Assembly: GCA_034411995.1 (NCBI GenBank)
Contig: DAOUME010000010.1
Coordinates: 20,307 to 84,306, forward strand
Direction of reading: 5' to 3'
Source of the DNA: JAUVXJ01 sp034411995
GTDB taxonomy: Bacteria > Chloroflexota > Anaerolineae > UBA7937 > B3-Chlor
Length of the DNA: 64,000 nt
The notes under the pieces were generated by a model that was given only the letters and a program-made list of their open reading frames with translations, searched no databases and had not been told where the DNA came from. Below, piece after piece: positions 40,785 through 48,499 of this stretch; the stretch's first letter is position 1; each line of letters opens with the position of its first letter. The translations under genes were made by a program, and so were the position numbers.

Positions 40785-42131
40785 ATGTCCGGACAAACAG
40801 ACGTCCGTCTTGTACCCTTGACCAGCATCCTGGTGATCCTCGGATTACTGCTGTTCGTCGCTCTGGTCGGTTGCAGTGCCGCGCCGTCTCCGACGCCCCG
40901 CAGCACCGGCACAGAGACCACTCCCACTCCGGCCGCCACCACCATTTCCGAGACGACTCCCTCGCCAAGCCCCAGTCCCGTGGAACCCCGTCCCTCACAC
41001 ATTACCCTCACTGTATGGGGTCCGGTCCAGTTCTCGCCCGGTGAGACCAACGCGGCCGGCACCATCCTGCAGGGCCAGTACGAGGCTTTCGAGGCCGCCA
41101 ACCAGGACACTGGGGTGGAGTATCTGCCCAAGGCGGCCTACGGCGAGAGTGGTGTTCTCGATCTCCTTCTCGCGACTGGCTATGCGGCTCCCAGCGTACT
41201 TCCAGACCTGGCTATCATCGACACCCTCGAGCTCGATTCGCTGGTGAGGGAAGGGCTGGCCCAGCCTCTCGATGACCTGATCACGGACGAATTCCGGGTG
41301 GACCTTTTCCCCGTCGCCACTGAAGCTTGCACTTTCGAAGGCGAACTCAGGGGTGTACAGTTCGAGGCCGACATCGAGCACTTGATCTACTACACCGAAG
41401 CCCTCGAGGAACCACCTGCTACCTGGGCAGACCTCTTCAACGGCCCCGTGAGCTACGTATTCCCCGCGGGCGGGGAGGACGGTCTGGTCAACGACGCCTT
41501 CCTGATCCAGTACCTGTCTCAAGGTGGCAAGTTCACCGACGAGGAAGGGCAGCCCACACTGGACAGTTCTTCGGTTCAGCGTGTACTGCGCTTTTACGAT
41601 GCCTTGCGCATGTGGCACGTGAGTCCACCGAGGGTGCTGGAGTTGACAGACCTGGAGGATTGCTGGGCAGCTTATGCCGAAGGCAACGTCACGGTCAGCC
41701 ACATCAGTTCGTGGCGGTACCTGACCAGCCGCTCTGTGATGCAGGACACGTCCTTCGCCCCCTTGCCCACAGAAACTGGCATCCCCGCAACGATGGCCCG
41801 CGGCTGGGCCTTCGTGATCATCACCCAGTCGCCGTATCGCCAGGAGGCGGCGGTGCGCCTCATAAAGTGGCTCATGACCCCGGAAAATCTGGCCCCATGG
41901 AGCCAGGCTTCAAACCATCTCCCCACACGACCGTCGGCCCTCCGGCTAACCGGCTGGCCTCTCGACTACGTCAAGCTCCTGGAAACCCAGTTGGCATCCG
42001 CCTTCTACCGACCCTCGGCGCCGGAACTCCAGCGCACGGGGAGAGCCCTGCAGATCGCGGTGCAGGACGTCTTGTCGGGCCAGCAGACGCCTCGGCAGGC
42101 GACGACGGAAGTCTTGGACAGTCTACAGTAG
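40785..42131 (+). CDS. Extracellular solute-binding lipoprotein (family 1 type)
   Basis: The 448-residue protein has a lipoprotein signal (ILVILGLLLFVALVGC, lipobox LVGC), a Ser/Thr/Pro linker and a periplasmic-binding fold: ITLTVWGPV near the start, LPDLAIIDTLELDSLVREGL, GVQFEADIEHLIYYTEALEE, PPATWADLF and RQEAAVRLIKWLMTPENLAP. This is the sugar-type family 1 binding-protein pattern, but the ABC permease and ATPase genes are absent nearby, so it is an orphan. GGAGG precedes the ATG. It overlaps the end of the convergent Cas4-like gene by nine bases. Confidence 0.9.
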   Translation: MSGQTDVRLVPLTSILVILGLLLFVALVGCSAAPSPTPRSTGTETTPTPAATTISETTPSPSPSPVEPRPSHITLTVWGPVQFSPGETNAAGTILQGQYEAFEAANQDTGVEYLPKAAYGESGVLDLLLATGYAAPSVLPDLAIIDTLELDSLVREGLAQPLDDLITDEFRVDLFPVATEACTFEGELRGVQFEADIEHLIYYTEALEEPPATWADLFNGPVSYVFPAGGEDGLVNDAFLIQYLSQGGKFTDEEGQPTLDSSSVQRVLRFYDALRMWHVSPPRVLELTDLEDCWAAYAEGNVTVSHISSWRYLTSRSVMQDTSFAPLPTETGIPATMARGWAFVIITQSPYRQEAAVRLIKWLMTPENLAPWSQASNHLPTRPSALRLTGWPLDYVKLLETQLASAFYRPSAPELQRTGRALQIAVQDVLSGQQTPRQATTEVLDSLQ

Positions 42132-42680
42132 ATCGCCCTCGGCTGCGCCCTCCAACCTTGCCCCACACTGCTCCCGATGACCACATGCGCGACAGCGCCG
42201 AGCATCCTCATGACTCGGGGATACCTCTGGCGCGACCAGGTCCCGCCTCATGCTTTCCATCGTCGCCAACAACCGCCGACGAAGCTCAGAGGTGTACTCC
42301 ACCGGAAACGTAGCCGCTGCGTACCTGATGATGCCATAGGGAGGCGTCCGGTCGAAGTTGTCCTCGATGAGCAAGCAGTAGGCCACCAACTGGAGGATAT
42401 CGGATAGGTACGGCCTCGAAGCCGTACGCCGCGGTTTCACCTCCACCGGTATGAGGTAATGGCCCTGGGCCACGACGTAGTCAGGCTTTCCCGCCAGGAG
42501 GTAGCGCCGTGAGAACAGGGGGTGAGGGCAGACCTGCCAGGCGCCCGTGTCGTCGTAGACAATCCGCCCTCGGGGAAGACCCGTGTGTCCGCGCTCGATC
42601 CTGCTGCGCCACAGCAGAGCCAGGCCCGACAACAGCAGAACAGCGGCCAGAGAGAGCAGGAATACGATGTGGACCGCCAC
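42123..42680 (-). CDS. Cas4-like nuclease, C-terminal half with membrane anchor
   Basis: This 185-residue protein begins with a membrane helix (residues 3-24, VHIVFLLSLAAVLLLSGLAL) and continues with the RecB/Cas4 PD-(D/E)xK core: D67 in KPDYVV, E80 and K82 in PVEVK, then Q97 and Y101 in QLVAY. Three cysteines, C163-x2-C166-x5-C172, match the C-terminal iron-sulfur ligands of Cas4. The motif I histidine and fourth cysteine are missing and lie in the adjacent upstream ORF. The GTG start is four bases after that ORF's stop, in another frame, so translation is probably coupled. No CRISPR array is nearby, so a housekeeping or RNA/DNA-processing role is more likely. Confidence 0.8.
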   Translation of the reverse strand: MAVHIVFLLSLAAVLLLSGLALLWRSRIERGHTGLPRGRIVYDDTGAWQVCPHPLFSRRYLLAGKPDYVVAQGHYLIPVEVKPRRTASRPYLSDILQLVAYCLLIEDNFDRTPPYGIIRYAAATFPVEYTSELRRRLLATMESMRRDLVAPEVSPSHEDARRCRACGHREQCGARLEGAAEGDLL

Positions 42681-42684
42681 CGCG

Positions 42685-42957
42685 TCACCCGATCAGTTTG
42701 GTGGCGAGCCACCAGATCAAGGCCAGAGTGCCCAACGACACACCAAGGAACACCAGCAGGTATCCGAGTTGCTCCCGCCGGTGTGCAGCCACCACGGCCC
42801 GGCCATGGTGAAGATGGTCCTCCTGTCCCACGGCCATGCGCTCCTCGTGCGCAGACGGATACCCCCACACGCGGGACAGCCACCAACCGCGGGCACAGTA
42901 CTCGTAGCTTCCTATCTCACTGGCCCTGAGAACCTTGCTACCGGTCGAGTCGGTCAA
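42685..42957 (-). CDS. Cas4-like nuclease, N-terminal half with membrane anchor
   Basis: The 90-residue protein contains the Cas4 N-terminal part: LRASEIGSYEYCARGWWLSR with C21 in the position of the first iron-sulfur ligand, and GQEDHLHHG, which could supply the motif I histidine. It ends in a membrane helix (LGYLLVFLGVSLGTLALIWW). The catalytic acidic residues are in the next ORF, so neither part is complete alone. The TTG start overlaps the end of the translin-family gene and has GAGG about nine bases upstream. A frameshift that split one gene is the alternative, but both halves keep clean frames and each has its own helix. Confidence 0.75.
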   Translation of the reverse strand: MTDSTGSKVLRASEIGSYEYCARGWWLSRVWGYPSAHEERMAVGQEDHLHHGRAVVAAHRREQLGYLLVFLGVSLGTLALIWWLATKLIG

Positions 42958-43582
42958 GGGTTCTATCCTCGAACTCCCTCAAGGTGGCCTCCAGCCGCTG
43001 CTGGCGGACCGTCATCGTCAGATCGCCCCTGGTCCTCTCCAGAACCCCCCTCACCATGTCCGTGGTGCGCCGGAGCCCTCGCGTGATGGCATCAGGATAA
43101 TCTACAGTAACGAGGATTCCGTATACCTCGTCCATGATGCTCAGGAATTTCTCCGCCTTCTCCAGCTCGCCGGCGCGCATCAGGTCCAGTGTGGAGCGTC
43201 TTAGCTCGCCCATAGCCTCGGCCAGGCCGTTGAGATAGGCCGGGTAGTCGATCTCCAGCTCACCCGGGCTGGGGAGAGGTTGTCCCGCGATGAAAGCATA
43301 GGTGAGGGAAGCCTCGGCATACTCCTTCAGGGCATCCTGCACGTAGCCCGCCTCATAAATGGCCGCTTCCTCCGCCAGGTCGGAGTTGAACTGCTCTACC
43401 ACGACTCGCCCTTCGTCCAGCATCTCCTTCGCCTTCTCGAACTCGCCCCGGTGAATGGCACGGATTGTGTTCGCCGAGTGGCGGATGAGTCGTCGCGAGA
43501 GCTCCAGCGCTTTCTCGCGCACCCTATGGCGCGACTCCAGGGCCTCCAGGGCCTCCTGAGCGATATCATTCAACGCATCCAC
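42938..43582 (-). CDS. Translin-family protein
   Basis: The 214-residue protein is all-helical and follows the translin pattern: REKALELSRRLIRHSANTIR, IHRGEFEKAKEMLDEG, YEAGYVQDALKEYAEASLTY, PAYLNGLAEAMGELRRSTLD and the end DAITRGLRRTTDMVRGVLER. Translin and TRAX form ring-shaped RNA/DNA-binding complexes, and archaeal relatives cleave RNA. GTG start with AGGAGG nine bases upstream. Its last 20 bases overlap the start of the Cas4-like N-terminal half, so a functional link with that nuclease is suggested by position. Confidence 0.87.
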   Translation of the reverse strand: MDALNDIAQEALEALESRHRVREKALELSRRLIRHSANTIRAIHRGEFEKAKEMLDEGRVVVEQFNSDLAEEAAIYEAGYVQDALKEYAEASLTYAFIAGQPLPSPGELEIDYPAYLNGLAEAMGELRRSTLDLMRAGELEKAEKFLSIMDEVYGILVTVDYPDAITRGLRRTTDMVRGVLERTRGDLTMTVRQQRLEATLREFEDRTLDRLDR

Positions 43583-43793
43583 TGCCGTCTACCTCCTGTC
43601 CTCGCCGGACCATGCCGACCGCTCGTGTCAGCAATCGGCCCATGGCCTCGCCCTCTCCGGAGCCAGGTCGTTGTCCTCTGCTACGACCTAGTTCGGCCAC
43701 ACCACTATCCGCCACCACCGGCACCCGGATGGCACAGACAGCGTTCAGTCCACCCAATAGTAGCACAGCACCAGGCCCAACTACAAAGTGCGC
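43583..43793. other. Intergenic region between divergent genes
   Basis: With the promoter and leader of the DUF3604 gene this makes a 384-base gap. It should include the translin promoter; TTGTAG, 18 bases, TACTAT on the minus strand is a weak candidate. No gene is supported. Confidence 0.35.
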
Positions 43794-43822
43794 TTGCATG
43801 TGAGCGCAAGTCGCGGTATAAT
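43794..43822 (+). promoter_or_regulatory. Promoter of the DUF3604 lipoprotein gene with overlapping inverted repeat
   Basis: TTGCAT (43794-43799), 17-base spacer and TATAAT (43817-43822). CTTGC and GCAAG (with TGCGCT/AGCGCA) form an inverted repeat across the -35 box and spacer, a plausible operator. The predicted leader is about 138 bases. Confidence 0.7.
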
Positions 43823-43966
43823 TGCGTCGCTAATGGGAATAGGCGACCAGGGTTGCAGCCCGTCGGGTCCCGGAGCTGGACCGCAGGCTATTGCCGGCCA
43901 CGAATGCCGGACGCAGAGGACCGACGGGAATAGAAGCCGCGCAACCGTTCGACGGGTTCCCGTGCC

Positions 43967-45211
43967 ATGCATGTCCACAAAACTCGTGGTAGCAGGGCCA
44001 TCGTGCCGTTTCTGCTGGCGACCACGCTCTTGGTGGGATGTCAAGCTGCGACCTGGTCAAGCCCCGAGATTGAGCCCATCGAGACCGCCATTGCCGGGCA
44101 GATCTTCGCGACGCTCACCGCGAACGTACCCAGCCCAAGCCCCGTCTCTACCCCCACGGCCACCTCAACCCCTGTCCCGTACAACATCTATTTCGGTGAT
44201 CTTCACGTCCATACGTCCAGAATACACAGCACGGCCGCCTTTCACGAGGAGTTCAGCCGAGGCGTGCTGAGACTGGCGAACCTCCATGCGAAGGAGGTCG
44301 CTCACCACGACTTCGTCGCCATCACCAACCACGCTCGCTTGCTCGAGGACTGGATGTGGGAGGTCACACTGGAGGTGGCCGACGAATTCACGGAGGACGG
44401 CGTCTTCGTCTCTTTCCCGGCCTTCGAATGGACCGCGAGCCACCAGTGCGGGGAGCATTGTAGCCCGCCGCGCCCCGACTATCCCGACTGGGGCCACAGG
44501 ATTGTCTACTTCCGAAATACCGAGGTAGCTACAGCGCTCCTGCGCTGCACCGACCCCAGGTACGACACGCCAGAAGAGCTCTTTGCCGCCTTGCCTGGAC
44601 CTGACCTGGCAACCACCATCCCACACCACACGGCGGCTGCCGCCTATCCGTTTGACTGGTCAACCATAAACCCGGACTACGACCGGCTGGTGGAGATCGT
44701 CCAGCGTAGGGGGGACTATGAGGCGGACATCCTCGCGAACGGCTGGGGGAAGGGTCAGGTGCTGGGGGTCGTGGCAGGCACAGACAACCACATCGCTGAG
44801 CCGGGATGGCCGCAGGGGGTCACTGCCATCCTGAGCCCCGAATTGACCCGCGACGCCCTCTTCGACGCTCTTCTCAGCCGCCACACGTACGCCACCACCC
44901 ACGGGGATATCCTCCTCCACTTCTTTGGAGACGGAGAGATGCAGGGGGCGGTGCTGTCAGCCAGAAAGTCCGTGGACCTCAATGGCGAGATCGTGAGCAC
45001 CAGCGGTGACATCTCCCTGGTCGAACTGATGGAGGACGGTGCGGTCCTGGAGGGCTGGCGACCCCAGCAGGCCAGCTCACTTCGTTTCGAGAGGACAGAG
45101 AACGTAGGAGACGAAGAGCACTATTTCTACGTCAGGGTCACTCTGGAGAACGGTCACCAGGCCTGGTCGAGCCCCATCTGGGTGAACTATACCCCACGGG
45201 TAGCATTATAG
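43967..45211 (+). CDS. DUF3604 (PHP-like) metal-dependent lipoprotein
   Basis: The 414-residue protein has a lipoprotein signal (IVPFLLATTLLVGC), a Thr/Pro linker and a PHP-like domain: YFGDLHVHTS (H and D at the metal site), VAITNHARLLEDW, FVSFPAFEWTASH, TIPHHT, VLGVVAGTDNH and LLSRHTYATTHGD. The order of histidines and aspartates is typical of DUF3604, which is thought to be a metal-dependent hydrolase of unknown substrate. The start has no good ribosome binding site, but the promoter at 43794-43822 fits. A decayed second copy is at 47177-47857. Confidence 0.88.
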   Translation: MHVHKTRGSRAIVPFLLATTLLVGCQAATWSSPEIEPIETAIAGQIFATLTANVPSPSPVSTPTATSTPVPYNIYFGDLHVHTSRIHSTAAFHEEFSRGVLRLANLHAKEVAHHDFVAITNHARLLEDWMWEVTLEVADEFTEDGVFVSFPAFEWTASHQCGEHCSPPRPDYPDWGHRIVYFRNTEVATALLRCTDPRYDTPEELFAALPGPDLATTIPHHTAAAAYPFDWSTINPDYDRLVEIVQRRGDYEADILANGWGKGQVLGVVAGTDNHIAEPGWPQGVTAILSPELTRDALFDALLSRHTYATTHGDILLHFFGDGEMQGAVLSARKSVDLNGEIVSTSGDISLVELMEDGAVLEGWRPQQASSLRFERTENVGDEEHYFYVRVTLENGHQAWSSPIWVNYTPRVAL

Positions 45212-45229
45212 GTGAGTGAATACGCACCC

Positions 45230-45258
45230 TTGACACCAGGTGTGGAAGGGTGTACACT
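45230..45258 (+). promoter_or_regulatory. Promoter of the leader ORF/PEP-CTERM unit
   Basis: TTGACA (45230-45235), 17-base spacer and TACACT (45253-45258). Transcription should start near 45265, about 75 bases before the leader ORF. It begins right after the DUF3604 stop. Confidence 0.7.
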
Positions 45259-45339
45259 GTATATACTAAAGCTAGCAGATTGAGCGGCGAGGCCCGGGCG
45301 CGGCAACCTTGGACTCTGGAGAACAAAGGAGGAGAGTCC

Positions 45340-45501
45340 ATGAAAGTCAAGAGCCCTCATTTCCTGGCGGTAGCGGCTCTGCCGCGGGGCCTGGTGGCGC
45401 ACGCGCTGCTTTGTGTTGCGCCCGTCCAGACACAACTCAGCCCCCCTGACCAACATAAACCGGGGCTCCAAACATCCCCAACGGAGGAGGAGAGACAATG
45501 A
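45340..45501 (+). CDS. Possible leader peptide overlapping the PEP-CTERM propeller gene
   Basis: A 53-codon frame starts with ATG preceded by a perfect AAAGGAGGAG ribosome binding site. It encodes MKVKSPHFLAVAALPRGLVA, a signal-like hydrophobic stretch, then a polar tail (QTQLSPPDQHKP...EEERQ). Its TGA overlaps the ATG of the PEP-CTERM gene (ATGA), the usual layout for coupled translation. It could be a regulatory leader peptide or a degenerate signal peptide of a lost PEP-CTERM gene. No homolog is recognised. Confidence 0.5.
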   Translation: MKVKSPHFLAVAALPRGLVAHALLCVAPVQTQLSPPDQHKPGLQTSPTEEERQ

Positions 45502-46805
45502 AGAAGTGGATGGTGGCACTGGCGATCGTCATGGCTGTGTTGGTGCCAGCTGTCGTCTGGGCGCAGGTTTTGTCAGAGTTCCAGATCACAAGCGACGGAA
45601 ATACGCAGTGGCGTCCGTCGGTCTATGGTTGTTATGTTGTATGGCAAGATCAGAGGAATGGCAACGCGGACATCTATGGGTACGATCTGAGCACATCAAC
45701 CGAGTTCCCCATAGCTACCAACGCCTTCAATCAAGAACATCCCAGCATCTATGAGGATACTGTGGTATGGTATGATTGGAGAAACGGCAACGCGGACATC
45801 TATGGGTACAATCTCTCCACATCAACCGAGTTCACCATATGTACCGACACAAACAATCAACGCCTTCCTGTCATCTATGGCGATTATGTGGTGTGGAACG
45901 ACTGGAGAAATGGCAACTGGGACATCTATGGGTACAATCTCTCGACGTCAACCGAGTTTCCAATCTGTACCAATGCAGCTCATCAGTACTTTCCCAGAGC
46001 GGGTGGCAACTATGCGGTCTGGTGGGATGAGAGAAATGGGATAGGAAACTGGGACATCTATGGGTACGATTTCTCCACGGGGACCGAGTTTCCGATCTGC
46101 CTGGATCCGAATAACCAGGGGTATCCGGCAGTCCACGGTAACATTGTGGCATGGATTGATGACAGGAATGGCAACTGGGATATCTATGGCTATGATATCT
46201 CCACGGGAACAGAGTTTCCCATCTGTACTAACACAAGTGACCAATTTCGACCTTGGGTCTGGGATGATGTCGTGGTATGGTTTGACATGAGGAATGGGAA
46301 CGAAGACATCTATGGCTATCAAATATCCACGGGAACAGAGTTCCAGATCACAACCAACACAAGTGACCAAAGGCACCCCAAGATCTACCACGATACGGTT
46401 GTGTGGCATGATCGGAGGGATGGGGATTATAACATATACGCTGCAAACCTTAGCCTAAATCAGCCGTTGCTTACTGTGAACAAGGCGGGGACGGGAACCG
46501 GCACGGTGACTAGCGACCCACCCGGGATCGACTGCGGAAACGACTGCACGGCATCCTACCCCAATTGCACGACCATCGTCACCCTGAACGCTGTCGGCAC
46601 TAGGGGCTCGACCTTTGCCGGCTGGAGCGGTGACCCGGATTGCGCCGACGGGCAGGTCAGGATGACCGCCCCCACGACTTGTATCGCCACCTTCGAGGAG
46701 CCTGAGTTCGTCCCGGAGCCTGGCAGCGTGCTGTTGCTGGGCAGTGGTCTGGCCGGCCTGGGGACCTACGCCGGCCTCCGCTGGCGTACCCGGAAGAGAG
46801 AGTAG
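45498..46805 (+). CDS. PEP-CTERM protein with seven-bladed TolB-like propeller
   Basis: The 435-residue secreted protein has a signal peptide (MVALAIVMAVLVPAVVWA) followed by seven ~43-residue repeats of the form VVWxDxRNGNxDIYGYxxST (about residues 25-325), the TolB/periplasmic-propeller pattern. A bacterial-repeat type domain (GTGTVTSDPPGIDCGNDCTA; FAGWSGDPDCADGQVRMTAP) is next, and the end is a PEP-CTERM signal: FVPEPGSVLLLGSGLAGLGT and an Arg-rich tail. Exosortase processing at the surface is expected. GGAGGAGAGA precedes the ATG. The repeats are nearly identical and lower in GC than neighbours, suggesting recent amplification or transfer. Confidence 0.92.
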   Translation: MKKWMVALAIVMAVLVPAVVWAQVLSEFQITSDGNTQWRPSVYGCYVVWQDQRNGNADIYGYDLSTSTEFPIATNAFNQEHPSIYEDTVVWYDWRNGNADIYGYNLSTSTEFTICTDTNNQRLPVIYGDYVVWNDWRNGNWDIYGYNLSTSTEFPICTNAAHQYFPRAGGNYAVWWDERNGIGNWDIYGYDFSTGTEFPICLDPNNQGYPAVHGNIVAWIDDRNGNWDIYGYDISTGTEFPICTNTSDQFRPWVWDDVVVWFDMRNGNEDIYGYQISTGTEFQITTNTSDQRHPKIYHDTVVWHDRRDGDYNIYAANLSLNQPLLTVNKAGTGTGTVTSDPPGIDCGNDCTASYPNCTTIVTLNAVGTRGSTFAGWSGDPDCADGQVRMTAPTTCIATFEEPEFVPEPGSVLLLGSGLAGLGTYAGLRWRTRKRE

Positions 46806-47176
46806 CAGCGACAAGGTGCTAATCACTTTGACCAGCGACCACAAAAGCCAATGAGAACCTCCACCGGAGGACCGAAAAACGAGCCGCCCTGACAGCAGGG
46901 CGGCTTCACTCTTACCTCTGCGGTTAGTCCATGGGTCGTCACGAGAGAAACACTGGAGATTTCCCATAAGTCCGTTTAGGACCGTTGAAGTGGTTTTACT
47001 ACCCCCATACCTTGTGGCGACACATGCCTACACTCTCCTACATCTGAGCACTCCCTGAGACATGGGTGATCGCCAGCTATCATCTATTGACTTCGCCTCT
47101 ACCTCGATGACCGTTTGCGACACACGCCTCGTCCTGGCTGTCATCGACCGCCACGGATATACAAGAGGAGACACCA
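46806..47176. other. Intergenic region with a bidirectional terminator
   Basis: Apart from the terminator hairpin at 46882-46905 I see no gene. The stretch is less GC-rich than average, like the propeller gene before it. Confidence 0.35.
46882..46905 (+). terminator. Perfect terminator hairpin, possibly bidirectional
   Basis: AGCCGCCCTG and CAGGGCGGCT pair over 10 bp around ACAG. The plus strand continues with TCACTCTTACC and the minus strand with CGTTTTTCGG. It lies about 75 bases past the PEP-CTERM stop. Confidence 0.7.
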
Positions 47177-47857
47177 GTGAGAAGCGGGTCCCTTGTCACA
47201 GGACTCCTTCTCTCGGGGTTACGACCAATCCCACACCATTCCGGGCTCTCACTTCTATAGTTAACTGCGGCCGCCTTGAGGGGGCATCGTCCATCGGGAG
47301 GCGGGGATGCGCGAAGAGGCCGGAAGATCGTCCAACGCAGGGGAGACTACGAGGGAGGCGTGCTCGAGAACGGCTGGAGCAAGGGCCTCCTGCTGGGCGT
47401 CGTGGCAGGATCGGACAGCCATATCACCGTCCCAGGATGGACTCAAGGAGTGGCCGCCATGCTGGCCCCCGAGTTGACCCGCGATGCCTTGTTCGATGCT
47501 CTACTGAGCCGCCACACGTATGCCACTACCCACGGCGACATCATTGTCCACTTTTTCGGCAACGGGGAAATGCAGAGAAGTGTGCTCTCCGCCAGGGAGT
47601 CAGTCATCTCCAACGGCGAGATCACTACCACGAACGGCAACATCGCACTGGTGGAACTCGTGGACAACGGAGTAGCAGCGGCTGCGTGGGAGCCAGACCA
47701 CAGCTCCTCACTGAGGTCCGAGACGACTGCCGAGGTCGGCGAAGAGCCTCACTTCTTCTACGTCAGGGTGACCCTCGACAATGGCCACCGGGCGTGGTCC
47801 AGCCCTATCTGGGTGAATTACCCGGCGCCGAGCCCAACTCCTGTAGCCACCCCTTGA
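47177..47857 (+). pseudogene. Decayed, internally deleted DUF3604 gene copy
   Basis: A GTG at 47177 with AGAGGAG upstream begins a signal-like peptide (VRSGSLVTGLLLSGLR) that jumps straight to PIPHHS, matching TIPHHT of the intact protein at 43967-45211, then meets a TAG at 47258-47260. In the same frame, the homology resumes: IVQRRGDYEGG, GVVAGSDSHITVPGWTQGVA, LLSRHTYATTHGDIIVHFFG and the complete C-terminus SPIWVNY. About 200 residues of the PHP core are missing, so metal binding is lost. It is a pseudogene of a second DUF3604 copy. The part from 47276 could still be translated. Confidence 0.8.
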
Positions 47858-47923
47858 CGCTTCTACAGACGCGACCACGTCGAGGCGCGTGTCTTGCCCC
47901 GACGGACCGTCATGGTGGTCCAT

Positions 47924-48499
47924 TCACTGCACGGTGATCAGTTCCTCGATGTCTTGGAAGATCCCCGAGCCGATGCCCTGCACGTCCATGATCTCTTCGA
48001 TACTGCCGAACGATCCCTGGGCCTCCCGGTAATCAACGATGGACTGGGCCAGGGCAGGCCCGATGCCAGGCAACTCCTCCAACTCGTGGGCACTGGCGGT
48101 GTTGATGTTGACTTGCCCTTTCCCCGAGCCTCCGGCGCTCGTCGAGGGTAGATTCTCCTCTCCCACCTCCGGGACGTAGATCTGATCCTCGTCGTGAAGC
48201 CTCAGAGCCAGGTTGACCCGGTCCAGGTCTGCATTCGCCGTAGGCCCACCCGCGGCCTCCAGCGCATCCTGCACCCTACCGTCTGGGGGTAGATAGTAGA
48301 CACCGGGCTCCACGACAGCCCCGCTGACGTAAACAGCCACTTCCACGTAGTCGGTAGCCAGGGGGGTGGGTGAGGGCTCCAGAATCTGAATGGGTGGGGC
48401 AGCAGGGCGGCGCAGGTAGATGACCACGCCCACGGCGGCGAGAAGCATGGCCAATACCCCCACGATGGGGACCCTGTACCGCTCCAGGATGGCAGACAT
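47924..48499 (-). CDS. comEA: ComEA-like competence DNA-binding protein
   Basis: The 191-residue protein has an N-terminal membrane anchor (VPIVGVLAMLLAAVGVVIYL), a Pro/Thr linker, an SLBB-like domain (VEVAVYVSGAVVEPGVYYLP, then DRVNLALRLHDEDQIYVPE) and a C-terminal double helix-hairpin-helix (INTASAHELEELPGIGPALA, then VDYREAQGSFGSIEEIMDVQ). ComEA binds incoming DNA outside the membrane in natural transformation; the ComEC channel gene is not in this window. The ATG shares one base with the upstream stop (TGATG), so translation is coupled to the peptidase gene. Confidence 0.93.
   Translation of the reverse strand: MSAILERYRVPIVGVLAMLLAAVGVVIYLRRPAAPPIQILEPSPTPLATDYVEVAVYVSGAVVEPGVYYLPPDGRVQDALEAAGGPTANADLDRVNLALRLHDEDQIYVPEVGEENLPSTSAGGSGKGQVNINTASAHELEELPGIGPALAQSIVDYREAQGSFGSIEEIMDVQGIGSGIFQDIEELITVQ

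Noticed and set aside
42123..43582. CRISPR-Cas locus suggested by the Cas4-like protein
   Set aside because: No repeats, Cas1, Cas2 or effector genes are present; Cas4-like nucleases occur outside CRISPR.
43566..43799. 77-codon minus-strand frame upstream of translin
   Set aside because: It overlaps the translin start region and has no ribosome binding site; the sequence looks like intergenic DNA.
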